From NCBI GenBank assembly GCA_001939145.1, contig LSRX01000296.1, forward strand, positions 492,247 to 556,246: a stretch of DNA of 64,000 bases, read 5' to 3'. Both the position numbers and the translations under genes were made by a program. Positions 1 through 11,637 of the stretch are shown here, in pieces. Position 1 is the stretch's first letter. Each line of letters begins with the position of its first letter. Under the pieces are notes generated by a model. The model was not told the origin of the DNA. It was given only the letters and a program-made list of their open reading frames with translations, and ran no database searches. Source of the stretch: Symbiodinium microadriaticum. Its lineage: Eukaryota; Sar; Dinophyceae; Suessiales; Symbiodiniaceae.

Positions 1-1854
1 ACCATAATTCCCATAGTTTAGGGTCCTTAAGGTAATGCTAAGGATATATATCATCAACAGTATGGATGGTGAAGCTCCGTTGACTGGAAGCATGGCGGCG
101 CCGAAGGGGGGGGGCGGCCCGAGTCATGAAGCGACACAGGCCACGGAGCTCTGACGTGGCAAGGCCCGCTGTAAGAAGCCTTCCAAACAGCCTTCTGAAC
201 GTGTTGAGGGGGAAGTGGGTGAATGGAATGGTTCTATAAGGTTACTATGCGGGTTCTCTTCGGGTTCTATGAGGTCTGAGATTCCTTGTGCAGGGTCTCA
301 ACACATCTCCCTCTCGAAGTGCCAGTCTTGTGTCCCAAATCCCTGAACACGCTGGGTTGCCAATCGTCTGGTCGATCACGGCATGGAATTGCTAGGGTTC
401 CAACCTTTGGAGGGGCGGGTAAGGGTAACTTAATGGTTTGTTAGCTGAAAGAGTCAGGGGGAGTTTCATGGACCTGGGTTTCTTCACATCCCCGGAGCTC
501 CGAACCTGAAGCCCGGAGCCCCCGAAAAAGCCCGAATTGATTGAATTCCTGAGGCATCAACCGTTTGAAGCCCTAAAGCCCTATGTAACCCCCCCGTAAA
601 CCCTACCCAACCCTCTTCTCAAGCCGGAAGCAACCCGACTAAAAGCCACCATGAAAACCTTGTGAGAACCCATGGAACCTTGAGCTGCAGGACCGGAGCT
701 GCCTCCGCCGAAGCCTCTCGGCCTTCGCGAAGCTCTCCCCCTTCGACAAGGCTCCCGGAGGGCGCCGATCTTGGTCTTTGGCGCTCTTTGGTGCTCTTTG
801 TGTGTGTGTGTGTGTGTGTGTTTGGTTTTTGAGTGGTTGTTTCTTGGAATTTTGCTTGCTGATTGTTGCTTTCATGGCTTGCTTGGGGCGCTGGGGTGCC
901 AGGAGTGACGTTTGGAGAGGAGAGCTTTCGAGAAATGTTTATCCAGGTGAGAAGTTTGGCTCTTAGGGTCAAGATTTCAGAGTGTTGGGGTCACCTTGAT
1001 TGAGGCGTCTTATCGTCATCTGCTTCACCATCATAATCTTAATCATAGTCATGGTCATCGTCCGCGTCGTCGTGGTTGTCGCAGCAGCGATAGGAGCAGT
1101 AACAGCAGCACGGAGGAGGAGGAAGAGGAGGAAGAAACAAAAAGGAGGGGAAGTAGAAAGGATGCGCAGGGGCAGGCGGACGTCGTCGTCGAAGGAGTTT
1201 TAAGCTTGATGCAGTAACCATAGCGAGCACCGCTCAAACATCGCGAGTTCGACGCCCTGCACACAGGTGGTCCTTCTCATGGCGTCGAACGCCTCGCTAG
1301 CTGCTTAGCAGGGGATGGTGGGGAAGGGTGGGGCGGGCGAGGGCTGCTTCGTGGGTTTACAAGCTTATGGTGTGGTAGAAACTAGAAGCTAACTGGTCGC
1401 ATGCCAGACATCGCTGCACAGTCTTCTCAAAGCCTTGAGGACAAGGCCAGGATGGGTTGAGGGGTGTAGACTGAAGGTTTCAACCCTGAATTGGTTGGAA
1501 ATGGCTGAGACGTTATAGATGGGGTTAGAATGTTAGGTGCATGGATACTAGACTAGACGGCAATTTTGACGTCTAAAGTCGACGAGGTTCCTAAACCCAA
1601 CGGAACCCGAAGCCTGCAAGCCTATGTCACGAACTTTCAGCCTCGAGGCCACCAAGCACAACATTCCCAACCTCAAAGCCGATTTTGCCGAGCCGTTTCT
1701 CCGACGCCCTCAACCGTGGGCTCCAAAACCTGCAGACCCTCAACCCTTCACAGCCTTGGACCGGAGCAACAGCCTGCACCACCGGTTTCACAAGACTTCA
1801 ACTAAGCCTAAGCCAAGGAATCAAGAGCTCTAGAAGAGACCGTGGCCTCCCCAG
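1..1854. other. no secure gene; low-complexity DNA
   Basis: This stretch holds a TG microsatellite near 799-820, a mixed CAT/GGA trinucleotide tract at about 1000-1150, and scattered CCCTAAA/TTTAGGG-like words. A segment after CTGCAG near 695-774 is open in two frames and might be an exon. The long reading frames at 1000-1230 are products of the trinucleotide tract. Confidence 0.5.
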
Positions 1855-1933
1855 GAGGTGTCAGCGCAGCGACTTCTGCCGCAAGACCTCCAAGCTCTTC
1901 ATGCTGCTCGGGCTTCCAAACTTCGGATGCACG
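1855..1933 (+). CDS. possible upstream exon, helical segment
   Basis: After a CCCCAG acceptor the frame reads EVSAQRLLPQDLQALHAARA and runs to a GT donor at 1934. The peptide is amphipathic and could be an earlier exon of the EF-hand gene. Other frames are open too, and no start codon was tied to it. Confidence 0.25.
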
Positions 1934-2443
1934 GTTTCTTAAAAAGGGAGGACAATTGGGGTGCAATGTCCTAAACCTAACCCCAAACACCAGGGTTGCC
2001 CGAGCTTTGCTGACTTTCGCTTTTGCTTTCTATTGGGCTTCTTGCGAGTTCGGCTTGGTGCTCACCTGAATGGAAGCCCGGATACTTCCTATGGTGCTCT
2101 CCATCACAGTAACAGCTCATCTGAAGGCACCACTCGCAAAGTCTCACGGGGTCTCGGGCGTACGGATCCTGGTTTTGGCCCTCATGTAAGAGATGTGGCC
2201 GCTTGGTGACCGAGCTTGTCTTCTTGGATTTCCACTCCCAACCACAAGGGCCTAAACCTTCCTACCCTGAGCTCTGAAAGTTGAGAAAAGCCAGGACCCT
2301 TGAAAGAACTCCCACTTGAGCCGCGCATCCATGTCAGTGGTGGGGAGGGTAAATGCCCAAGCCCTCAACCTTGGGCTCCGTGCTTACGGGTTTTTGGCTT
2401 AAGGGTTTAGGGCTTTAGGGAAAATTACCTCCCTGGAAGACAG

Positions 2444-5400
2444 GAGCACCGACACGGATAAAAGCGGTTTCCTCAACCAGGAGGAGGTGCAGCGCGCCTT
2501 GGCCGGAAGTTCCGCGGGGTTCAAGGGTTTCGGGGTTTAGACTACCTGCCATTCCGTAGGGTTGAGATTTCGGGCTCAGGGGTTTGAAAGCTTAAGCTTT
2601 GGGCTCTTGGGTTTTATTTTAGGAGTGCCGAAGAAGGTGGGGGCACGGGGTGCCTGAAAGTGCGGTGGATTGAGGTGTTTAGCGCTCCATGGTTTCGGCT
2701 GTTTGACATGAGCTTCGCACCTTGCCCCACAATGCCCAGCAGCCATAGCGCTGCTCCCTCATTTTGGTGCGCCAGTCTCTCTCAACGTCTCGAGCCTCCC
2801 AGGTGCATTGGCGGCCTGTGGACTGGAGGCCCGAACCAAACTGGTTCAGGGCTGCTCAGAGGGCATAGTAAGCCGATCAGAAGTAGGTTTGTAAGTCAAG
2901 CGTCGCAAACAGGGGACCTCTTTGTCAAACAAGGCCCCCTGGTTCATAAAGTTGTGTTGTGGTTTGTTTCCTTGGTTGTCAGGGTTTCAAGAATCAAGAC
3001 CCTGGCACGGAGAATCCGATGCTCTTGTGTGTGTGTGTGTGTGTATGTGTGTGTGTGTGCGTGTGTCTGTGTGTGTGTGTGTGTGTGTGTGTCAACAGCT
3101 TCTCTCGTGGCAGGCTTGCATGCTCCGTACGTTCTGCAAGAAAGTCGTCTGGGAGTCGAATACCGAGGGCAAGGAAGAGAGCCAGAAAAAGAAGGAAGTA
3201 CATACATGTGCCCTCACTTGTCGCTTCACAGAGTCGCCATCTGCAATGTGGCTTGTGCTAGAGCAGCGATAACAACAATAAGCTTTCCTCAGAAGTTTTC
3301 ATGCGAAGTTCGTGCTTATGTGCCAATCTTGCGCGTTTTTTTTTTTTTGAATTTCTTGTGGCATTTGTGTTTTTGCTGCTATATGTCATCAGTTTCTTGG
3401 TTGCAGGCATGGTCACGGTCAGGTCATGTTCATGATGCTTGCACAACTTGCATGGGCGAGGGTAAGAATGGAAACACCTTATTTGCTCGAGTCTGCAAGC
3501 CCTGTGCGCCCTGAAGCGCCGGGCCATTCAAGCCCCACGAGCCTCGCTTGGAATCCTAAAGCCCTACGCCCTAAAACCTGTAGAACCTTTAAAAGGCACC
3601 CTCGCCGAATCCTCGAAGTGCTGACCTGCTGGAGCTCCACCGTCCAACACCCTCCAAAGCAGCCGACTCCACCATAAAGAGCTTGAAGTATTAGTTTGAG
3701 AATCCCCTGGTGTTCCAGCAAACTACCCCAAAGCCCTAATGTCATCAAGGGGCTTTCATTACATCTCGAGCTGAAGCGACGCATCGGTTCAGGGTTTCGG
3801 GATGTCAGCATGCTTGGGTTTTAGGATTTCGGATTTTACGGGTTGTGAACTTAGCCTCGCGGCTTAGCTGGAGCCTTTTATGAGACGATCGCATCTTGCC
3901 CGAACCCGAAATCGGACCTACTCGTGTCGAGCCGAAGGCAGACGGGGAGCAAGTTGAAGGCACCTGCGCGATTGGGTGCATCGGGCCCTCCATGCAAATA
4001 CCATACAGTAGAGGTCTAAACCAAGAGAGTACATCGTGTTTTTTTAAAATGATACAGCAGCTTTGTGAGCAATGTTGTGAGAAGTGTTCGGGAAGAGTCT
4101 TCATACTCACAGGGACCTAAACCCTAAACCCAGGCTCCTGTCTTGCCCGAGACCTCACTAGTAGGGGCTTTGGTTCCACGGTCTCGGACGTGGTCTTCAG
4201 GAATTAGTGCTGAAGGCTTTTCGAGTTTGAGGCTCTGGGGGGGTTGGTTTTGATTGCTTGAAGGATTGGGGAGGCTTCGTCTGCAGGGAGAAGCGTCCGT
4301 CCATCGACTTACCCTGGTGCGGCTAACTTTAAATAGCCGGCTACTAAGCTTCCACTCCTTCAAACACTGGCTCTAGGCTCCATCACCGTGACGCCGAAAA
4401 GCTTGCCGAACGACATTCACGCACCGTTGAGCCAAAAGCTTTCACCCTAAACCATCCTGATCCGATTTGACTGCAGACTTTACCGATTGTCCCCTCGACA
4501 CCTAAGGGAGGTTTGAAGCTTGTGTCGAACATGTGCCTGTGCTGGTGTCACTGTGTTTTGCAAGACTTTGGGGATGTCATGATACAAGACATCCACCAAC
4601 TCCAACCTCAGACCCTGAATCTTCCAAAGCCCGCATGCCAAACTTTCAACTCCGTCTTTACAGCGGGCTGCGATCTCCGTCGTAAGCCACGGCCGCGAGC
4701 ATGTGTACTGTCGAAACCGAATTTTGTTTTGCAGCAAAGGCTTGCTAAGGCGGTGCATGCCTACTTGCGAGTAATTATTCTTCTTGATATGTGCTACCTC
4801 TCCTTCCTCCACCTCCTCCTCCTCCTCCTCCTCCTCATGGTACTCTTCCTCCTCCTCGTATTACCCAGGATACACATCCCAAAACCCTTAGCTTTTGAGC
4901 CCCTGCGGATTAGATCAACTTTAAAGCCCCAACCCTAGACTGCCGCGGACTTTCCTTGCAGTACTCTGGCACGCCCTCGACGCAAGCGAAGACGGGCGCG
5001 TCACCCACAGCGAGTGGGTCAGCGCGGGGGCCCAGTTTGCAAGGTGGAACGGCTCGCAGGGCTTGCCTGAAGTTGAGGACTTTGGGTTTCACTGCGGAGG
5101 GCTTGGGTTTAAGGGTTCGAAAAACCTCTTCGGGCCAGGGTCCGGTGGTTTTGTTCGAGATTTGACGACTCGGAGAGGGCAGCAGGCAGCTACGAGCCGG
5201 CCCTGCTCGCCCGAATCCAAGGTAATCTGCTAGAAGCTGCGAGCCGGAAGGTTCTTGCTGCTCGTGTGAGCAAGGTCGTCATCAGGGTTCTAGCTTTGGG
5301 GTTGGAATTGGAACGCAAATCCGAAGCCCAGGCCCTAAGCCCTAAATCAGGTATTAAACCCAAATCCCCAAACCATACACCCAAAGCCCTGAACCTCCAA

Positions 5401-8400
5401 AGCAGCGAAGCATCCACGGCAGATGCCTTCGAAGGTGCCACGATGGATGATAGCACGCTCCGGAGCAAAACCACAGCCAAGGCGGGCTCGGACTATCTCG
5501 ACACCTGAAACCCCAAACCTAAAAGCCGCAAAATCAAAGCAACAAGCTTTACACCCTAATAGGTCAACAACTAGGCATAAACCTCAGGAAGCAAACTCCT
5601 GAGGGCCCTAAGCTACATTCCTTTATTGTAGGAACTTAAGGCTTAGGGCGTTATAGTATGGTCTTAGGACTGATTTGCTGTGCTGGATGTTATAGAGTTT
5701 GGGATCTCAGGCAGGCTTAGGGTTCAGATCCTACGGTTTGGGGTCGTAGTGGCTGTAGGCGGGAGTGGTGTGTACTAGTACCAGTATTATTGTTGTTACT
5801 GCTGTTCTTAGTAATTGCTGCCATTATTGACATTTTTTATTCTTCCGATTATTAGCGGTAGCAATCGTGGTGCTGGGTGCGGCGGCGCACTTGCAGAACA
5901 GCCTTGGCAATTGTTATCGGCTTTGTGACGGGCTTGGAGTACAGGCTGCTGTTTCAAATCTTAGTCAGTGAGCCTTCACATTCGGGGTGGGGGTAGTGGA
6001 GCACTCTAAACCCCAAACCCCCTAAACCCTAAACCCTAAACTCTCAGTGCTTCGAGCCGTAACCCTTAAACCCTGCCCGACTTGGGGTCCTCAATCCTCA
6101 AAGGCTGGGCCTGAACCGTCCATGGTGTTCATTGGGCCCTAAACCCTAAACCCTACACCCTACACCCTACAACCTAGACCCCTAAACCACCTAAACCCCT
6201 AAACCACCTAAACCCCTAAAACCCCTAAACCACCTAAACCCCTAAAGCCCTAAAAGCCCCTAAACCCCCCTACACACCCTAAAGGCCTGGAGAGCCCTAA
6301 GACCTCGAATGTTCGGAGCGGCTCCCAGGAGCTCTTCGAATGGCTGGACTTCGATGGGAGCGGCTCGGTCTCGCGGCGGCACAAAAGGGGGGGGAATTGT
6401 GGATTTCCTTAGGTTTTTTTTTGTTTATTGGGTGTTTTGAAGGTTTCGAGGTTGAGGTTTTTTGGTTTTGGGATTCGAAATCCTAAACTCCAGACTCCAG
6501 GGCCTTTTTTTGGAGATACCGGTTCAAGGTGAACTGGGCTCTTGGGGATGGGCTTTTGGGGGACGTGGGGAGGCCTAGGACTTCAAAACCCTCCGAAAAA
6601 ACTCTGAACTGGGTCCTTGTTGGATACAAGTTTGCATTTTTGTTACAATAAAAAGACCCTAATAAGGATAAAAAAGGGATCATTTTTAATATGGCCCTAA
6701 CTGGGAACCAGTTGAACTCCGAGCTCCCAGCCGAAAATGCCCCGAAAGGCGGTCGACCATGAAGCCATGCTCTAGGCCATGTCCCAGAATGGATGTGAGC
6801 TGTCCTAGATCCTCTCAATTTGCTACGTGACTGTATCGGTGTACTCGGAAACTCCTTTCTGCACCTGGAAGTTTGCTTCTATGACACTTACATCTGCAGT
6901 ATATCTATCCATTATCTATCTATCTATCTATCTATCTATCCATCCATCTATCTATCTATCTATCTATCTATCTACGTACATCTCTCTCTCTCTATACATG
7001 TGTGTAATGCATTAGTATGTATGTATGTATGTATGTATGTATGTATGTATGTATGTGGTATGTGTGTAATGTATGTTATGTTATGTGTGTAATGTATGTA
7101 TGCATGTTTCTATGTTTTACTATGCTTAGCTGATGAACTAGTTCCTGACCTGTGTAATACAGATAATGTGCATCCCTGACACAGCATATGTTACGACACC
7201 AGGCAACTCAGATGTGTATATGTGTTCCCAAATTGACAGGAAGGCAGCCTTGTGATTATCGTTGTGGCTGTCTATTGTCGTGAAATCTCTCCGAAGTCAG
7301 TAGTACTGAGATACTACAGTGGCAGTAGAGACTCCAGTGAATACATGCGCACACATGCACACGGACATTCCCCGAGTCAAGACATCAGGAAAGCAGAAGA
7401 CGGCAAGGCTAAAGTAGTAGAATTAACTTGAACGACACATGCAGTAATTGCTGTGTATTACGCGCACATGCGCATGGCCCTTTGTGAGTACTATCACATG
7501 TATGTATGTATGTATATATATATATATATATATTCTCCATATATATATATATATATATATTCCTTTGTATGCATACGTACATATATACACATGTGCGTGG
7601 CATGCTGTTATACCCTGGTGAGTGGTATCGTGAGAATCAGCATGCATGTATGCATGCTTGCATAGCATGATATATGCATTGGTGCATCACGCAATGTTCG
7701 ACAACACAAAAAAAGCACGGCATGAACAACCCAGGCCCAACGACAACCCGCTCTGCAAAGGAAACCCGTTTTGGGGTTAAGGGTTTAAAGTTTAGGGTTT
7801 AGGAAACCCTTTGGGGGTTTAGGGTTTTATTCCCCTGCCCTGTGCAGGTGAGCCTCCAAGAGCTAAAGAGGCTGGTCACCGACAAGGAAGCCTTGGAGGT
7901 CCAACTCCAAAGGGGCAACGGGTCACTGTGTGTAAGAATATTGTGTGTGTATATACACATACACATACACACATGTATATGTATACACATATATATATAT
8001 ACATACACACACACATATATATATATATATATACACACATACCCACGTGTCTATGTGTATATACATACATGTACATACATGTATTTAGATATGTTTGTAT
8101 GTGTATACAGGTTGTGTTCAAACAGGGGTTCGTTTATGGGTTTCCACGGGGGTGGGTTTCTGAAGGGTCCTTTTGGGTTTCCAAAGGGTTTGCATCATTT
8201 TTAAAGGTGCTCTCATTTGTTTGGTAGGTTCCGTTAAGGTTCTTGTTTTGCCTGTAGAGGCTTTTGAATTACCTTCTGTCAGCCGTGTTGATGATAGCAA
8301 TGTTGAGAATACCAACAGGCATCGTCATCCTCATCCTCACGAGCATCATCAGTAACATCAGATAATTAGATGGTAACGGTGAGGCGACGGTGAGGTCATA

Positions 8401-9124
8401 TAAAAAGGCAAGTGTTGGGTGGTGCGGGGCGCCATTTTGACACGTCCGAGATGCCCTAAACCCTAAGCCTGAAACTCAGGTCCTGGACTCTGCCGACAGT
8501 TCCCGCGACGGCCTCCTCAGCTTTGAGGTGCGGGGTTGGGTTGTGTGGTTGATCAGACAGTGTAGTCGAGCATACTACCATGCCAAACAATACAGTGCCA
8601 AGAATATGATGTAATATTAGCGTTAAGAGCCTCGATTCACATGGGAGCTTGTGAGCAGTCGGTCCTGGTTTTGACGTTTCCGACCCGTCATGCATGAGGT
8701 GGTTTTTTGAGAGAAATATAGACTGCTTCAAAACCCTAAGGGGGTCTTAGGATCTATAAGCCTTGAGCCCTAAACCCGATAAGCCCTGCACCCTAAAGCC
8801 TATAAGCCGTACGCGCTAAACCCTACAAGGCCTAAATCCCTGTCATCCCAAGGTCAATAAGCCCCAAATGCAAACCCTACAAACCCCAAGCAAAGCACCC
8901 TAAAGATGGTGTTTCGGAGGAGTTTACAGAGCTCATCCAGTCCATCGCCCCCGCCCGAGCTTTGCGAGGGTTGAAAATGTTCAAATCGCGGAGCATGGCT
9001 CCAAGGCTTTTTGAGGGTCTTATAGGGTTCGGTTCGTGGGTTTCGCAGGTTTCGGGTTTGAGGGTTTGAGGGTTGCAGGATTCAGATAAGTTTCAGGAGC
9101 TCAGGGAAATACTTTCGGAGGCTG
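2444..9124 (+). CDS. EF-hand calcium-binding protein, multi-exon, ends not resolved
   Basis: Split gene encoding at least four EF-hand loops. Proposed exons: 2444-2508, 4962-5043, 5178-5221, about 6330-6367, 7848-7898, 8480-8527, 8920-8969 and 9079-9124. Loop 1 reads DTDKSGFLNQEE, loop 2 DASEDGRVTHSE, loop 3 DFDGSGSVSLQE (made only when 6367 is joined to 7848), and loop 4 DSSRDGLLSFEE (made only when 8527 is joined to 8920). Each has acidic or polar ligands at positions 1, 3 and 5, Gly at 6 and Glu at 12. Joining 7898 to 8480 gives the usual spacing of a paired EF-hand, in phase. The last exon reads DKFQELREILSEAG, a helical tail. Loops of this type bind Ca2+, so a sensor or calcium-regulated scaffold is likely. 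Third positions are strongly G/C, unlike the introns. The junction 5221/6330 does not keep phase as drawn, so an exon may be missing there. Start and stop codons were not found. The EF-hand call is firm; exon edges are less so. Confidence 0.78.
3099..4770 (+). CDS. candidate extra exons of the EF-hand gene
   Basis: Three segments with good splice borders lie between EF loops 1 and 2. The first, 3099-3197, follows a CAACAG acceptor directly after a TG microsatellite and ends before GTACAT. It is 33 codons, helical and charged, with a KEESQKKKE end and G/C third positions. The second, 3407-3461, lies between TTGCAG and GGTAAGA and includes MFMMLAQLAWAR. The third, 4735-4770, lies between TTTTGCAG and GTAATT and encodes QRLAKAVHAYLR, which would make a good entering helix for EF loop 2. 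Its phase does not match the next exon as drawn. Some of these may be alternative or false exons. Confidence 0.4.
5520..6300. repeat. intron DNA with dense degenerate CCCTAAA repeats (about 6003-6290)
   Basis: From about 6003 to 6290 the + strand is nearly continuous CCCTAAAC-type words with single-base changes, the C-rich strand of a TTTAGGG telomere repeat. It sits just upstream of the exon carrying EF loop 3. Variation in unit length shows it is old or never was a true telomere. Between 5520 and 6000 I see only AT-richer intron sequence. Confidence 0.75.
6906..7100. repeat. tetranucleotide microsatellites (TATC)n then (TATG)n
   Basis: TATC/CATC units at about 6906-6975 are followed by TATG units at about 7014-7057 and looser TG-rich sequence. 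Both lie in the intron between EF-loop exons. Tyr/Ile/Cys-rich reading frames here are repeat translations, not genes. Confidence 0.9.
7500..8110. repeat. TA-rich palindromic tract and TA/CA microsatellites flanking an exon
   Basis: At 7513-7560 two runs of TA face each other around CTCC, an almost perfect palindrome. A second TA/CA tract at about 7942-8110 lies just downstream of the 7848-7898 exon. Both are intronic. Confidence 0.85.
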
Positions 9125-9761
9125 GTGGGTGTGTGCTCCCTTGTGTTTTGTATGGCACCTAAAACCTGCTGGAGCCAAACGCTTGGACTCTCGAAGCTGA
9201 ATCCGGTTCGCCTTCCAGATGCCAAAGCCCCATCCTCCTCCCCCTCCTCCCCCTCCTCCTGCACACGATCTTGGCCTGTCCTGTGGGAGTTGCCACGCTT
9301 AGTAGCAGCAGTGTTTGCTCGATATCTTCTCACCTCCAGACTTCGGAAGATCCGTGTTGACAACGTAAACCCTTATGTGCCGTAATGCTTATCCTTGAGT
9401 CTGCGGCCAGCAGGTCAGACGGTGTCAGTGGACCCTTACAAGGATTCAAAGCCTTCTCATTCCCCATCGCAGGGCAATGAGAACAAGCGGCTACCGTCTG
9501 GGGTTTCGAGACCCAATTCAACATGTACGAGCCACAGCAGTTGTCGAGACTATTTTTGTGTCGCCTTTTCCTGATACCAAAGCCCGGTGCCATGGCCCTG
9601 GAGCCGACCTTGACCCCAAGGAAGAGGGTCTGCTGCAGCATCCTGAAGCCGAAGCCGTAAGTCCTAGACTCCGACCCCTGAACCCCTGAACCCCCCAAAC
9701 CTGAAGCCCTACTCAGCAAAGGGGCACCCTGGCATTTCTCCAGCCTTTTGGGCCTTCCCAG

Positions 9762-10369
9762 GCCAGCCGACGCTACGGCCCGGATCCAGGGAGCCCAAGC
9801 GGCGACAGCGAGCAGGAGACCAGGGTGGGCCTCGGGTTCCTTGCACCTTTTTGGGCATGTCGATCCAGCGCTTTCCTGGCGCCCTTCCAGCCCACTTCCG
9901 TCTTTGGATCGCCTCCTGCATCTCTATTTTGCACGGCGGCACTTCTCCCTGTCCCCAATTGCAGTTCCTCATGAACCCCGTACGGTGACCTCCTTACGAC
10001 GTCCAGTCGTTCTCCAACTCTTCGGCGATGCCAGGAGTCGTCTGCGGCGGTGGAATCACCGAGAACTGCGCAGTCACCACAAAAAAGTGCTGCTGCAGGG
10101 GTTTTGAAAAGTTCGGGGTTGTCCTTCCGGACTAGCGGGCGGGAATGCTAGGAGCTCTGGTGGATGCCATCGCAGTGGGGAGTGCCATGTTTTTCTGGCT
10201 CTTCCTGCTGTGATGCACGCAAATTCTGAATTTTGAACACTCTTCGAGAAACTTCGAGATTCAGTTCCTGACTTAAAGCATATGTGCGCGTTTATGTGCC
10301 GTTTGTCCTGACTGCCTGCAGGCAGCCAAAGAGTTGCCAACGCCCCGGGCGACGCCGCTGGGCAGGCTT
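9762..10369 (+). CDS. two candidate exons, Pro/Ser/Arg-rich
   Basis: Segment 9762-9824 lies between TTCCCAG and a GGGTGG donor context and reads ASRRYGPDPGSPSGDSEQ, a disordered, charged stretch of 21 codons. Segment 10322-10369 lies between CTGCAG and GTCGGG and reads AAKELPTPRATPLGRL, 16 codons with G/C-rich third positions. They could be a disordered tail of the EF-hand gene or another gene. A Ser-rich frame at about 9995-10100 is also open. No domain is recognised. Confidence 0.4.
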
Positions 10370-10471
10370 GTCGGGGTTCTTTTTCTACTGCTACTGCTGC
10401 TACTGCGACCACGAATGCGACTGGAATTCCTCCTCCACTTCAACAGCATCAACAGCTACTTACTACTAGGG

Positions 10472-11430
10472 CTCCTCCTCCTCCTCCTCCTCCTCCTCCT
10501 GCCACCACTACTACTACTAGGCGCGACGCTGCTAATTGATCGCTGTGTTTTCGGGCTTGTTGATGTTTGGGGAAAGTAGCTTTCGTACTGTATTTTTACA
10601 GCACTTTCGTGTCATGGACCATTTCATGGTGCGAACTCATGAGGGCCAGAATTCCGGGTAACTACTTGTTCTGTGACGCAGCAGGATGATAATTGATCGT
10701 GTGCTTCTTTTTGCTTGAATTAGAAGCAAACGTGTTGAGAAGACGGGAAGTGCTGTAAAACACAGGACGTCATGCGTCTAGGTAGCCCTGGATTTGCTCG
10801 TGCGCGGGGTCAAGGCAATGACACAGAAGCGGTGAAACTAGTTACTAGTTTTAGTGGCGTGGCGACGCGTAGGAGAACATGATCTGAATATTACATGAGA
10901 TCTTACGTGTTTCCTTGCATACGCACATACATACATAAAACATATATATCTATATGTACATATATATGGTAGCCCCCCCCCCCCATGAACTACCGACCCT
11001 CGTTTTGTATCGTACAAACCGTATTAACCCAGCTTTTCCCGCAGGTCCGGATTCCGTATCTCTCCAACACTGCCCAAAACCAAACTCACATTTCAAGAGA
11101 AAGCGCCCGTTAACTCGTTCAGGTTCGACGTGAGCACGCACTTAAACGCAACACTGTAATCTTCCAATCAAGAACCAACCGCCAGGCACCTCGTTCGGGT
11201 TCGACGTGAGCACGCACTTAACGGCAACACTTTACTCTTCCAATCAGAAACCAAATGTTTCCGAGGAAAAACAAAAAACACCATCTTTTGGGAAACTATA
11301 CGGCCAAACTCCAAAAAGATAGTTTTTTGGGTTTTCCCTAGGAACAAGTTGGTTTTTGGTTGAGAAAAAGATGGTTTGGTTAAGGCTGAGGGTTGAGGCT
11401 TCGGCCAAGAAGTCAACGGGGTTAGGGTTC
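10472..11430. other. intron-like DNA with CTC and TA microsatellites and a 75-base tandem duplication
   Basis: A (CTC)n tract lies at about 10471-10500, a TA-rich tract at about 10928-10968 and a C12 run at 10973-10984. The 75-base unit at 11116-11190 is followed by a diverged second copy from 11191. Sequence at 11270-11420 contains imperfect inverted T/A-rich repeats. I see no convincing exon apart from an ambiguous segment after CCGCAG near 11046. Confidence 0.55.
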
Positions 11431-11561
11431 NNNNNNNNNNNNNNNNNNNNNNNNNNNNNNNNNNNNNNNNNNNNNNNNNNNNNNNNNNNNNNNNNNNNNN
11501 NNNNNNNNNNNNNNNNNNNNNNNNNNNNNNNNNNNNNNNNNNNNNNNNNNNNNNNNNNNNN
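11431..11561. other. assembly gap (131 N)
   Basis: A run of 131 undetermined bases. Any reading frame crossing it is meaningless. The phased poly-C region begins 18 bases downstream. Confidence 1.
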
Positions 11562-11578
11562 AGCAGTCGGACCCACGA

Positions 11579-11597
11579 CCCCCCCAAGGCGTGTAGG

Positions 11598-11637
<40 letters not shown>

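Noticed and set aside
6003..6290. A chromosome end (true telomere)
   Set aside because: Units are degenerate, change length, and are flanked by exons of the EF-hand gene on both sides.
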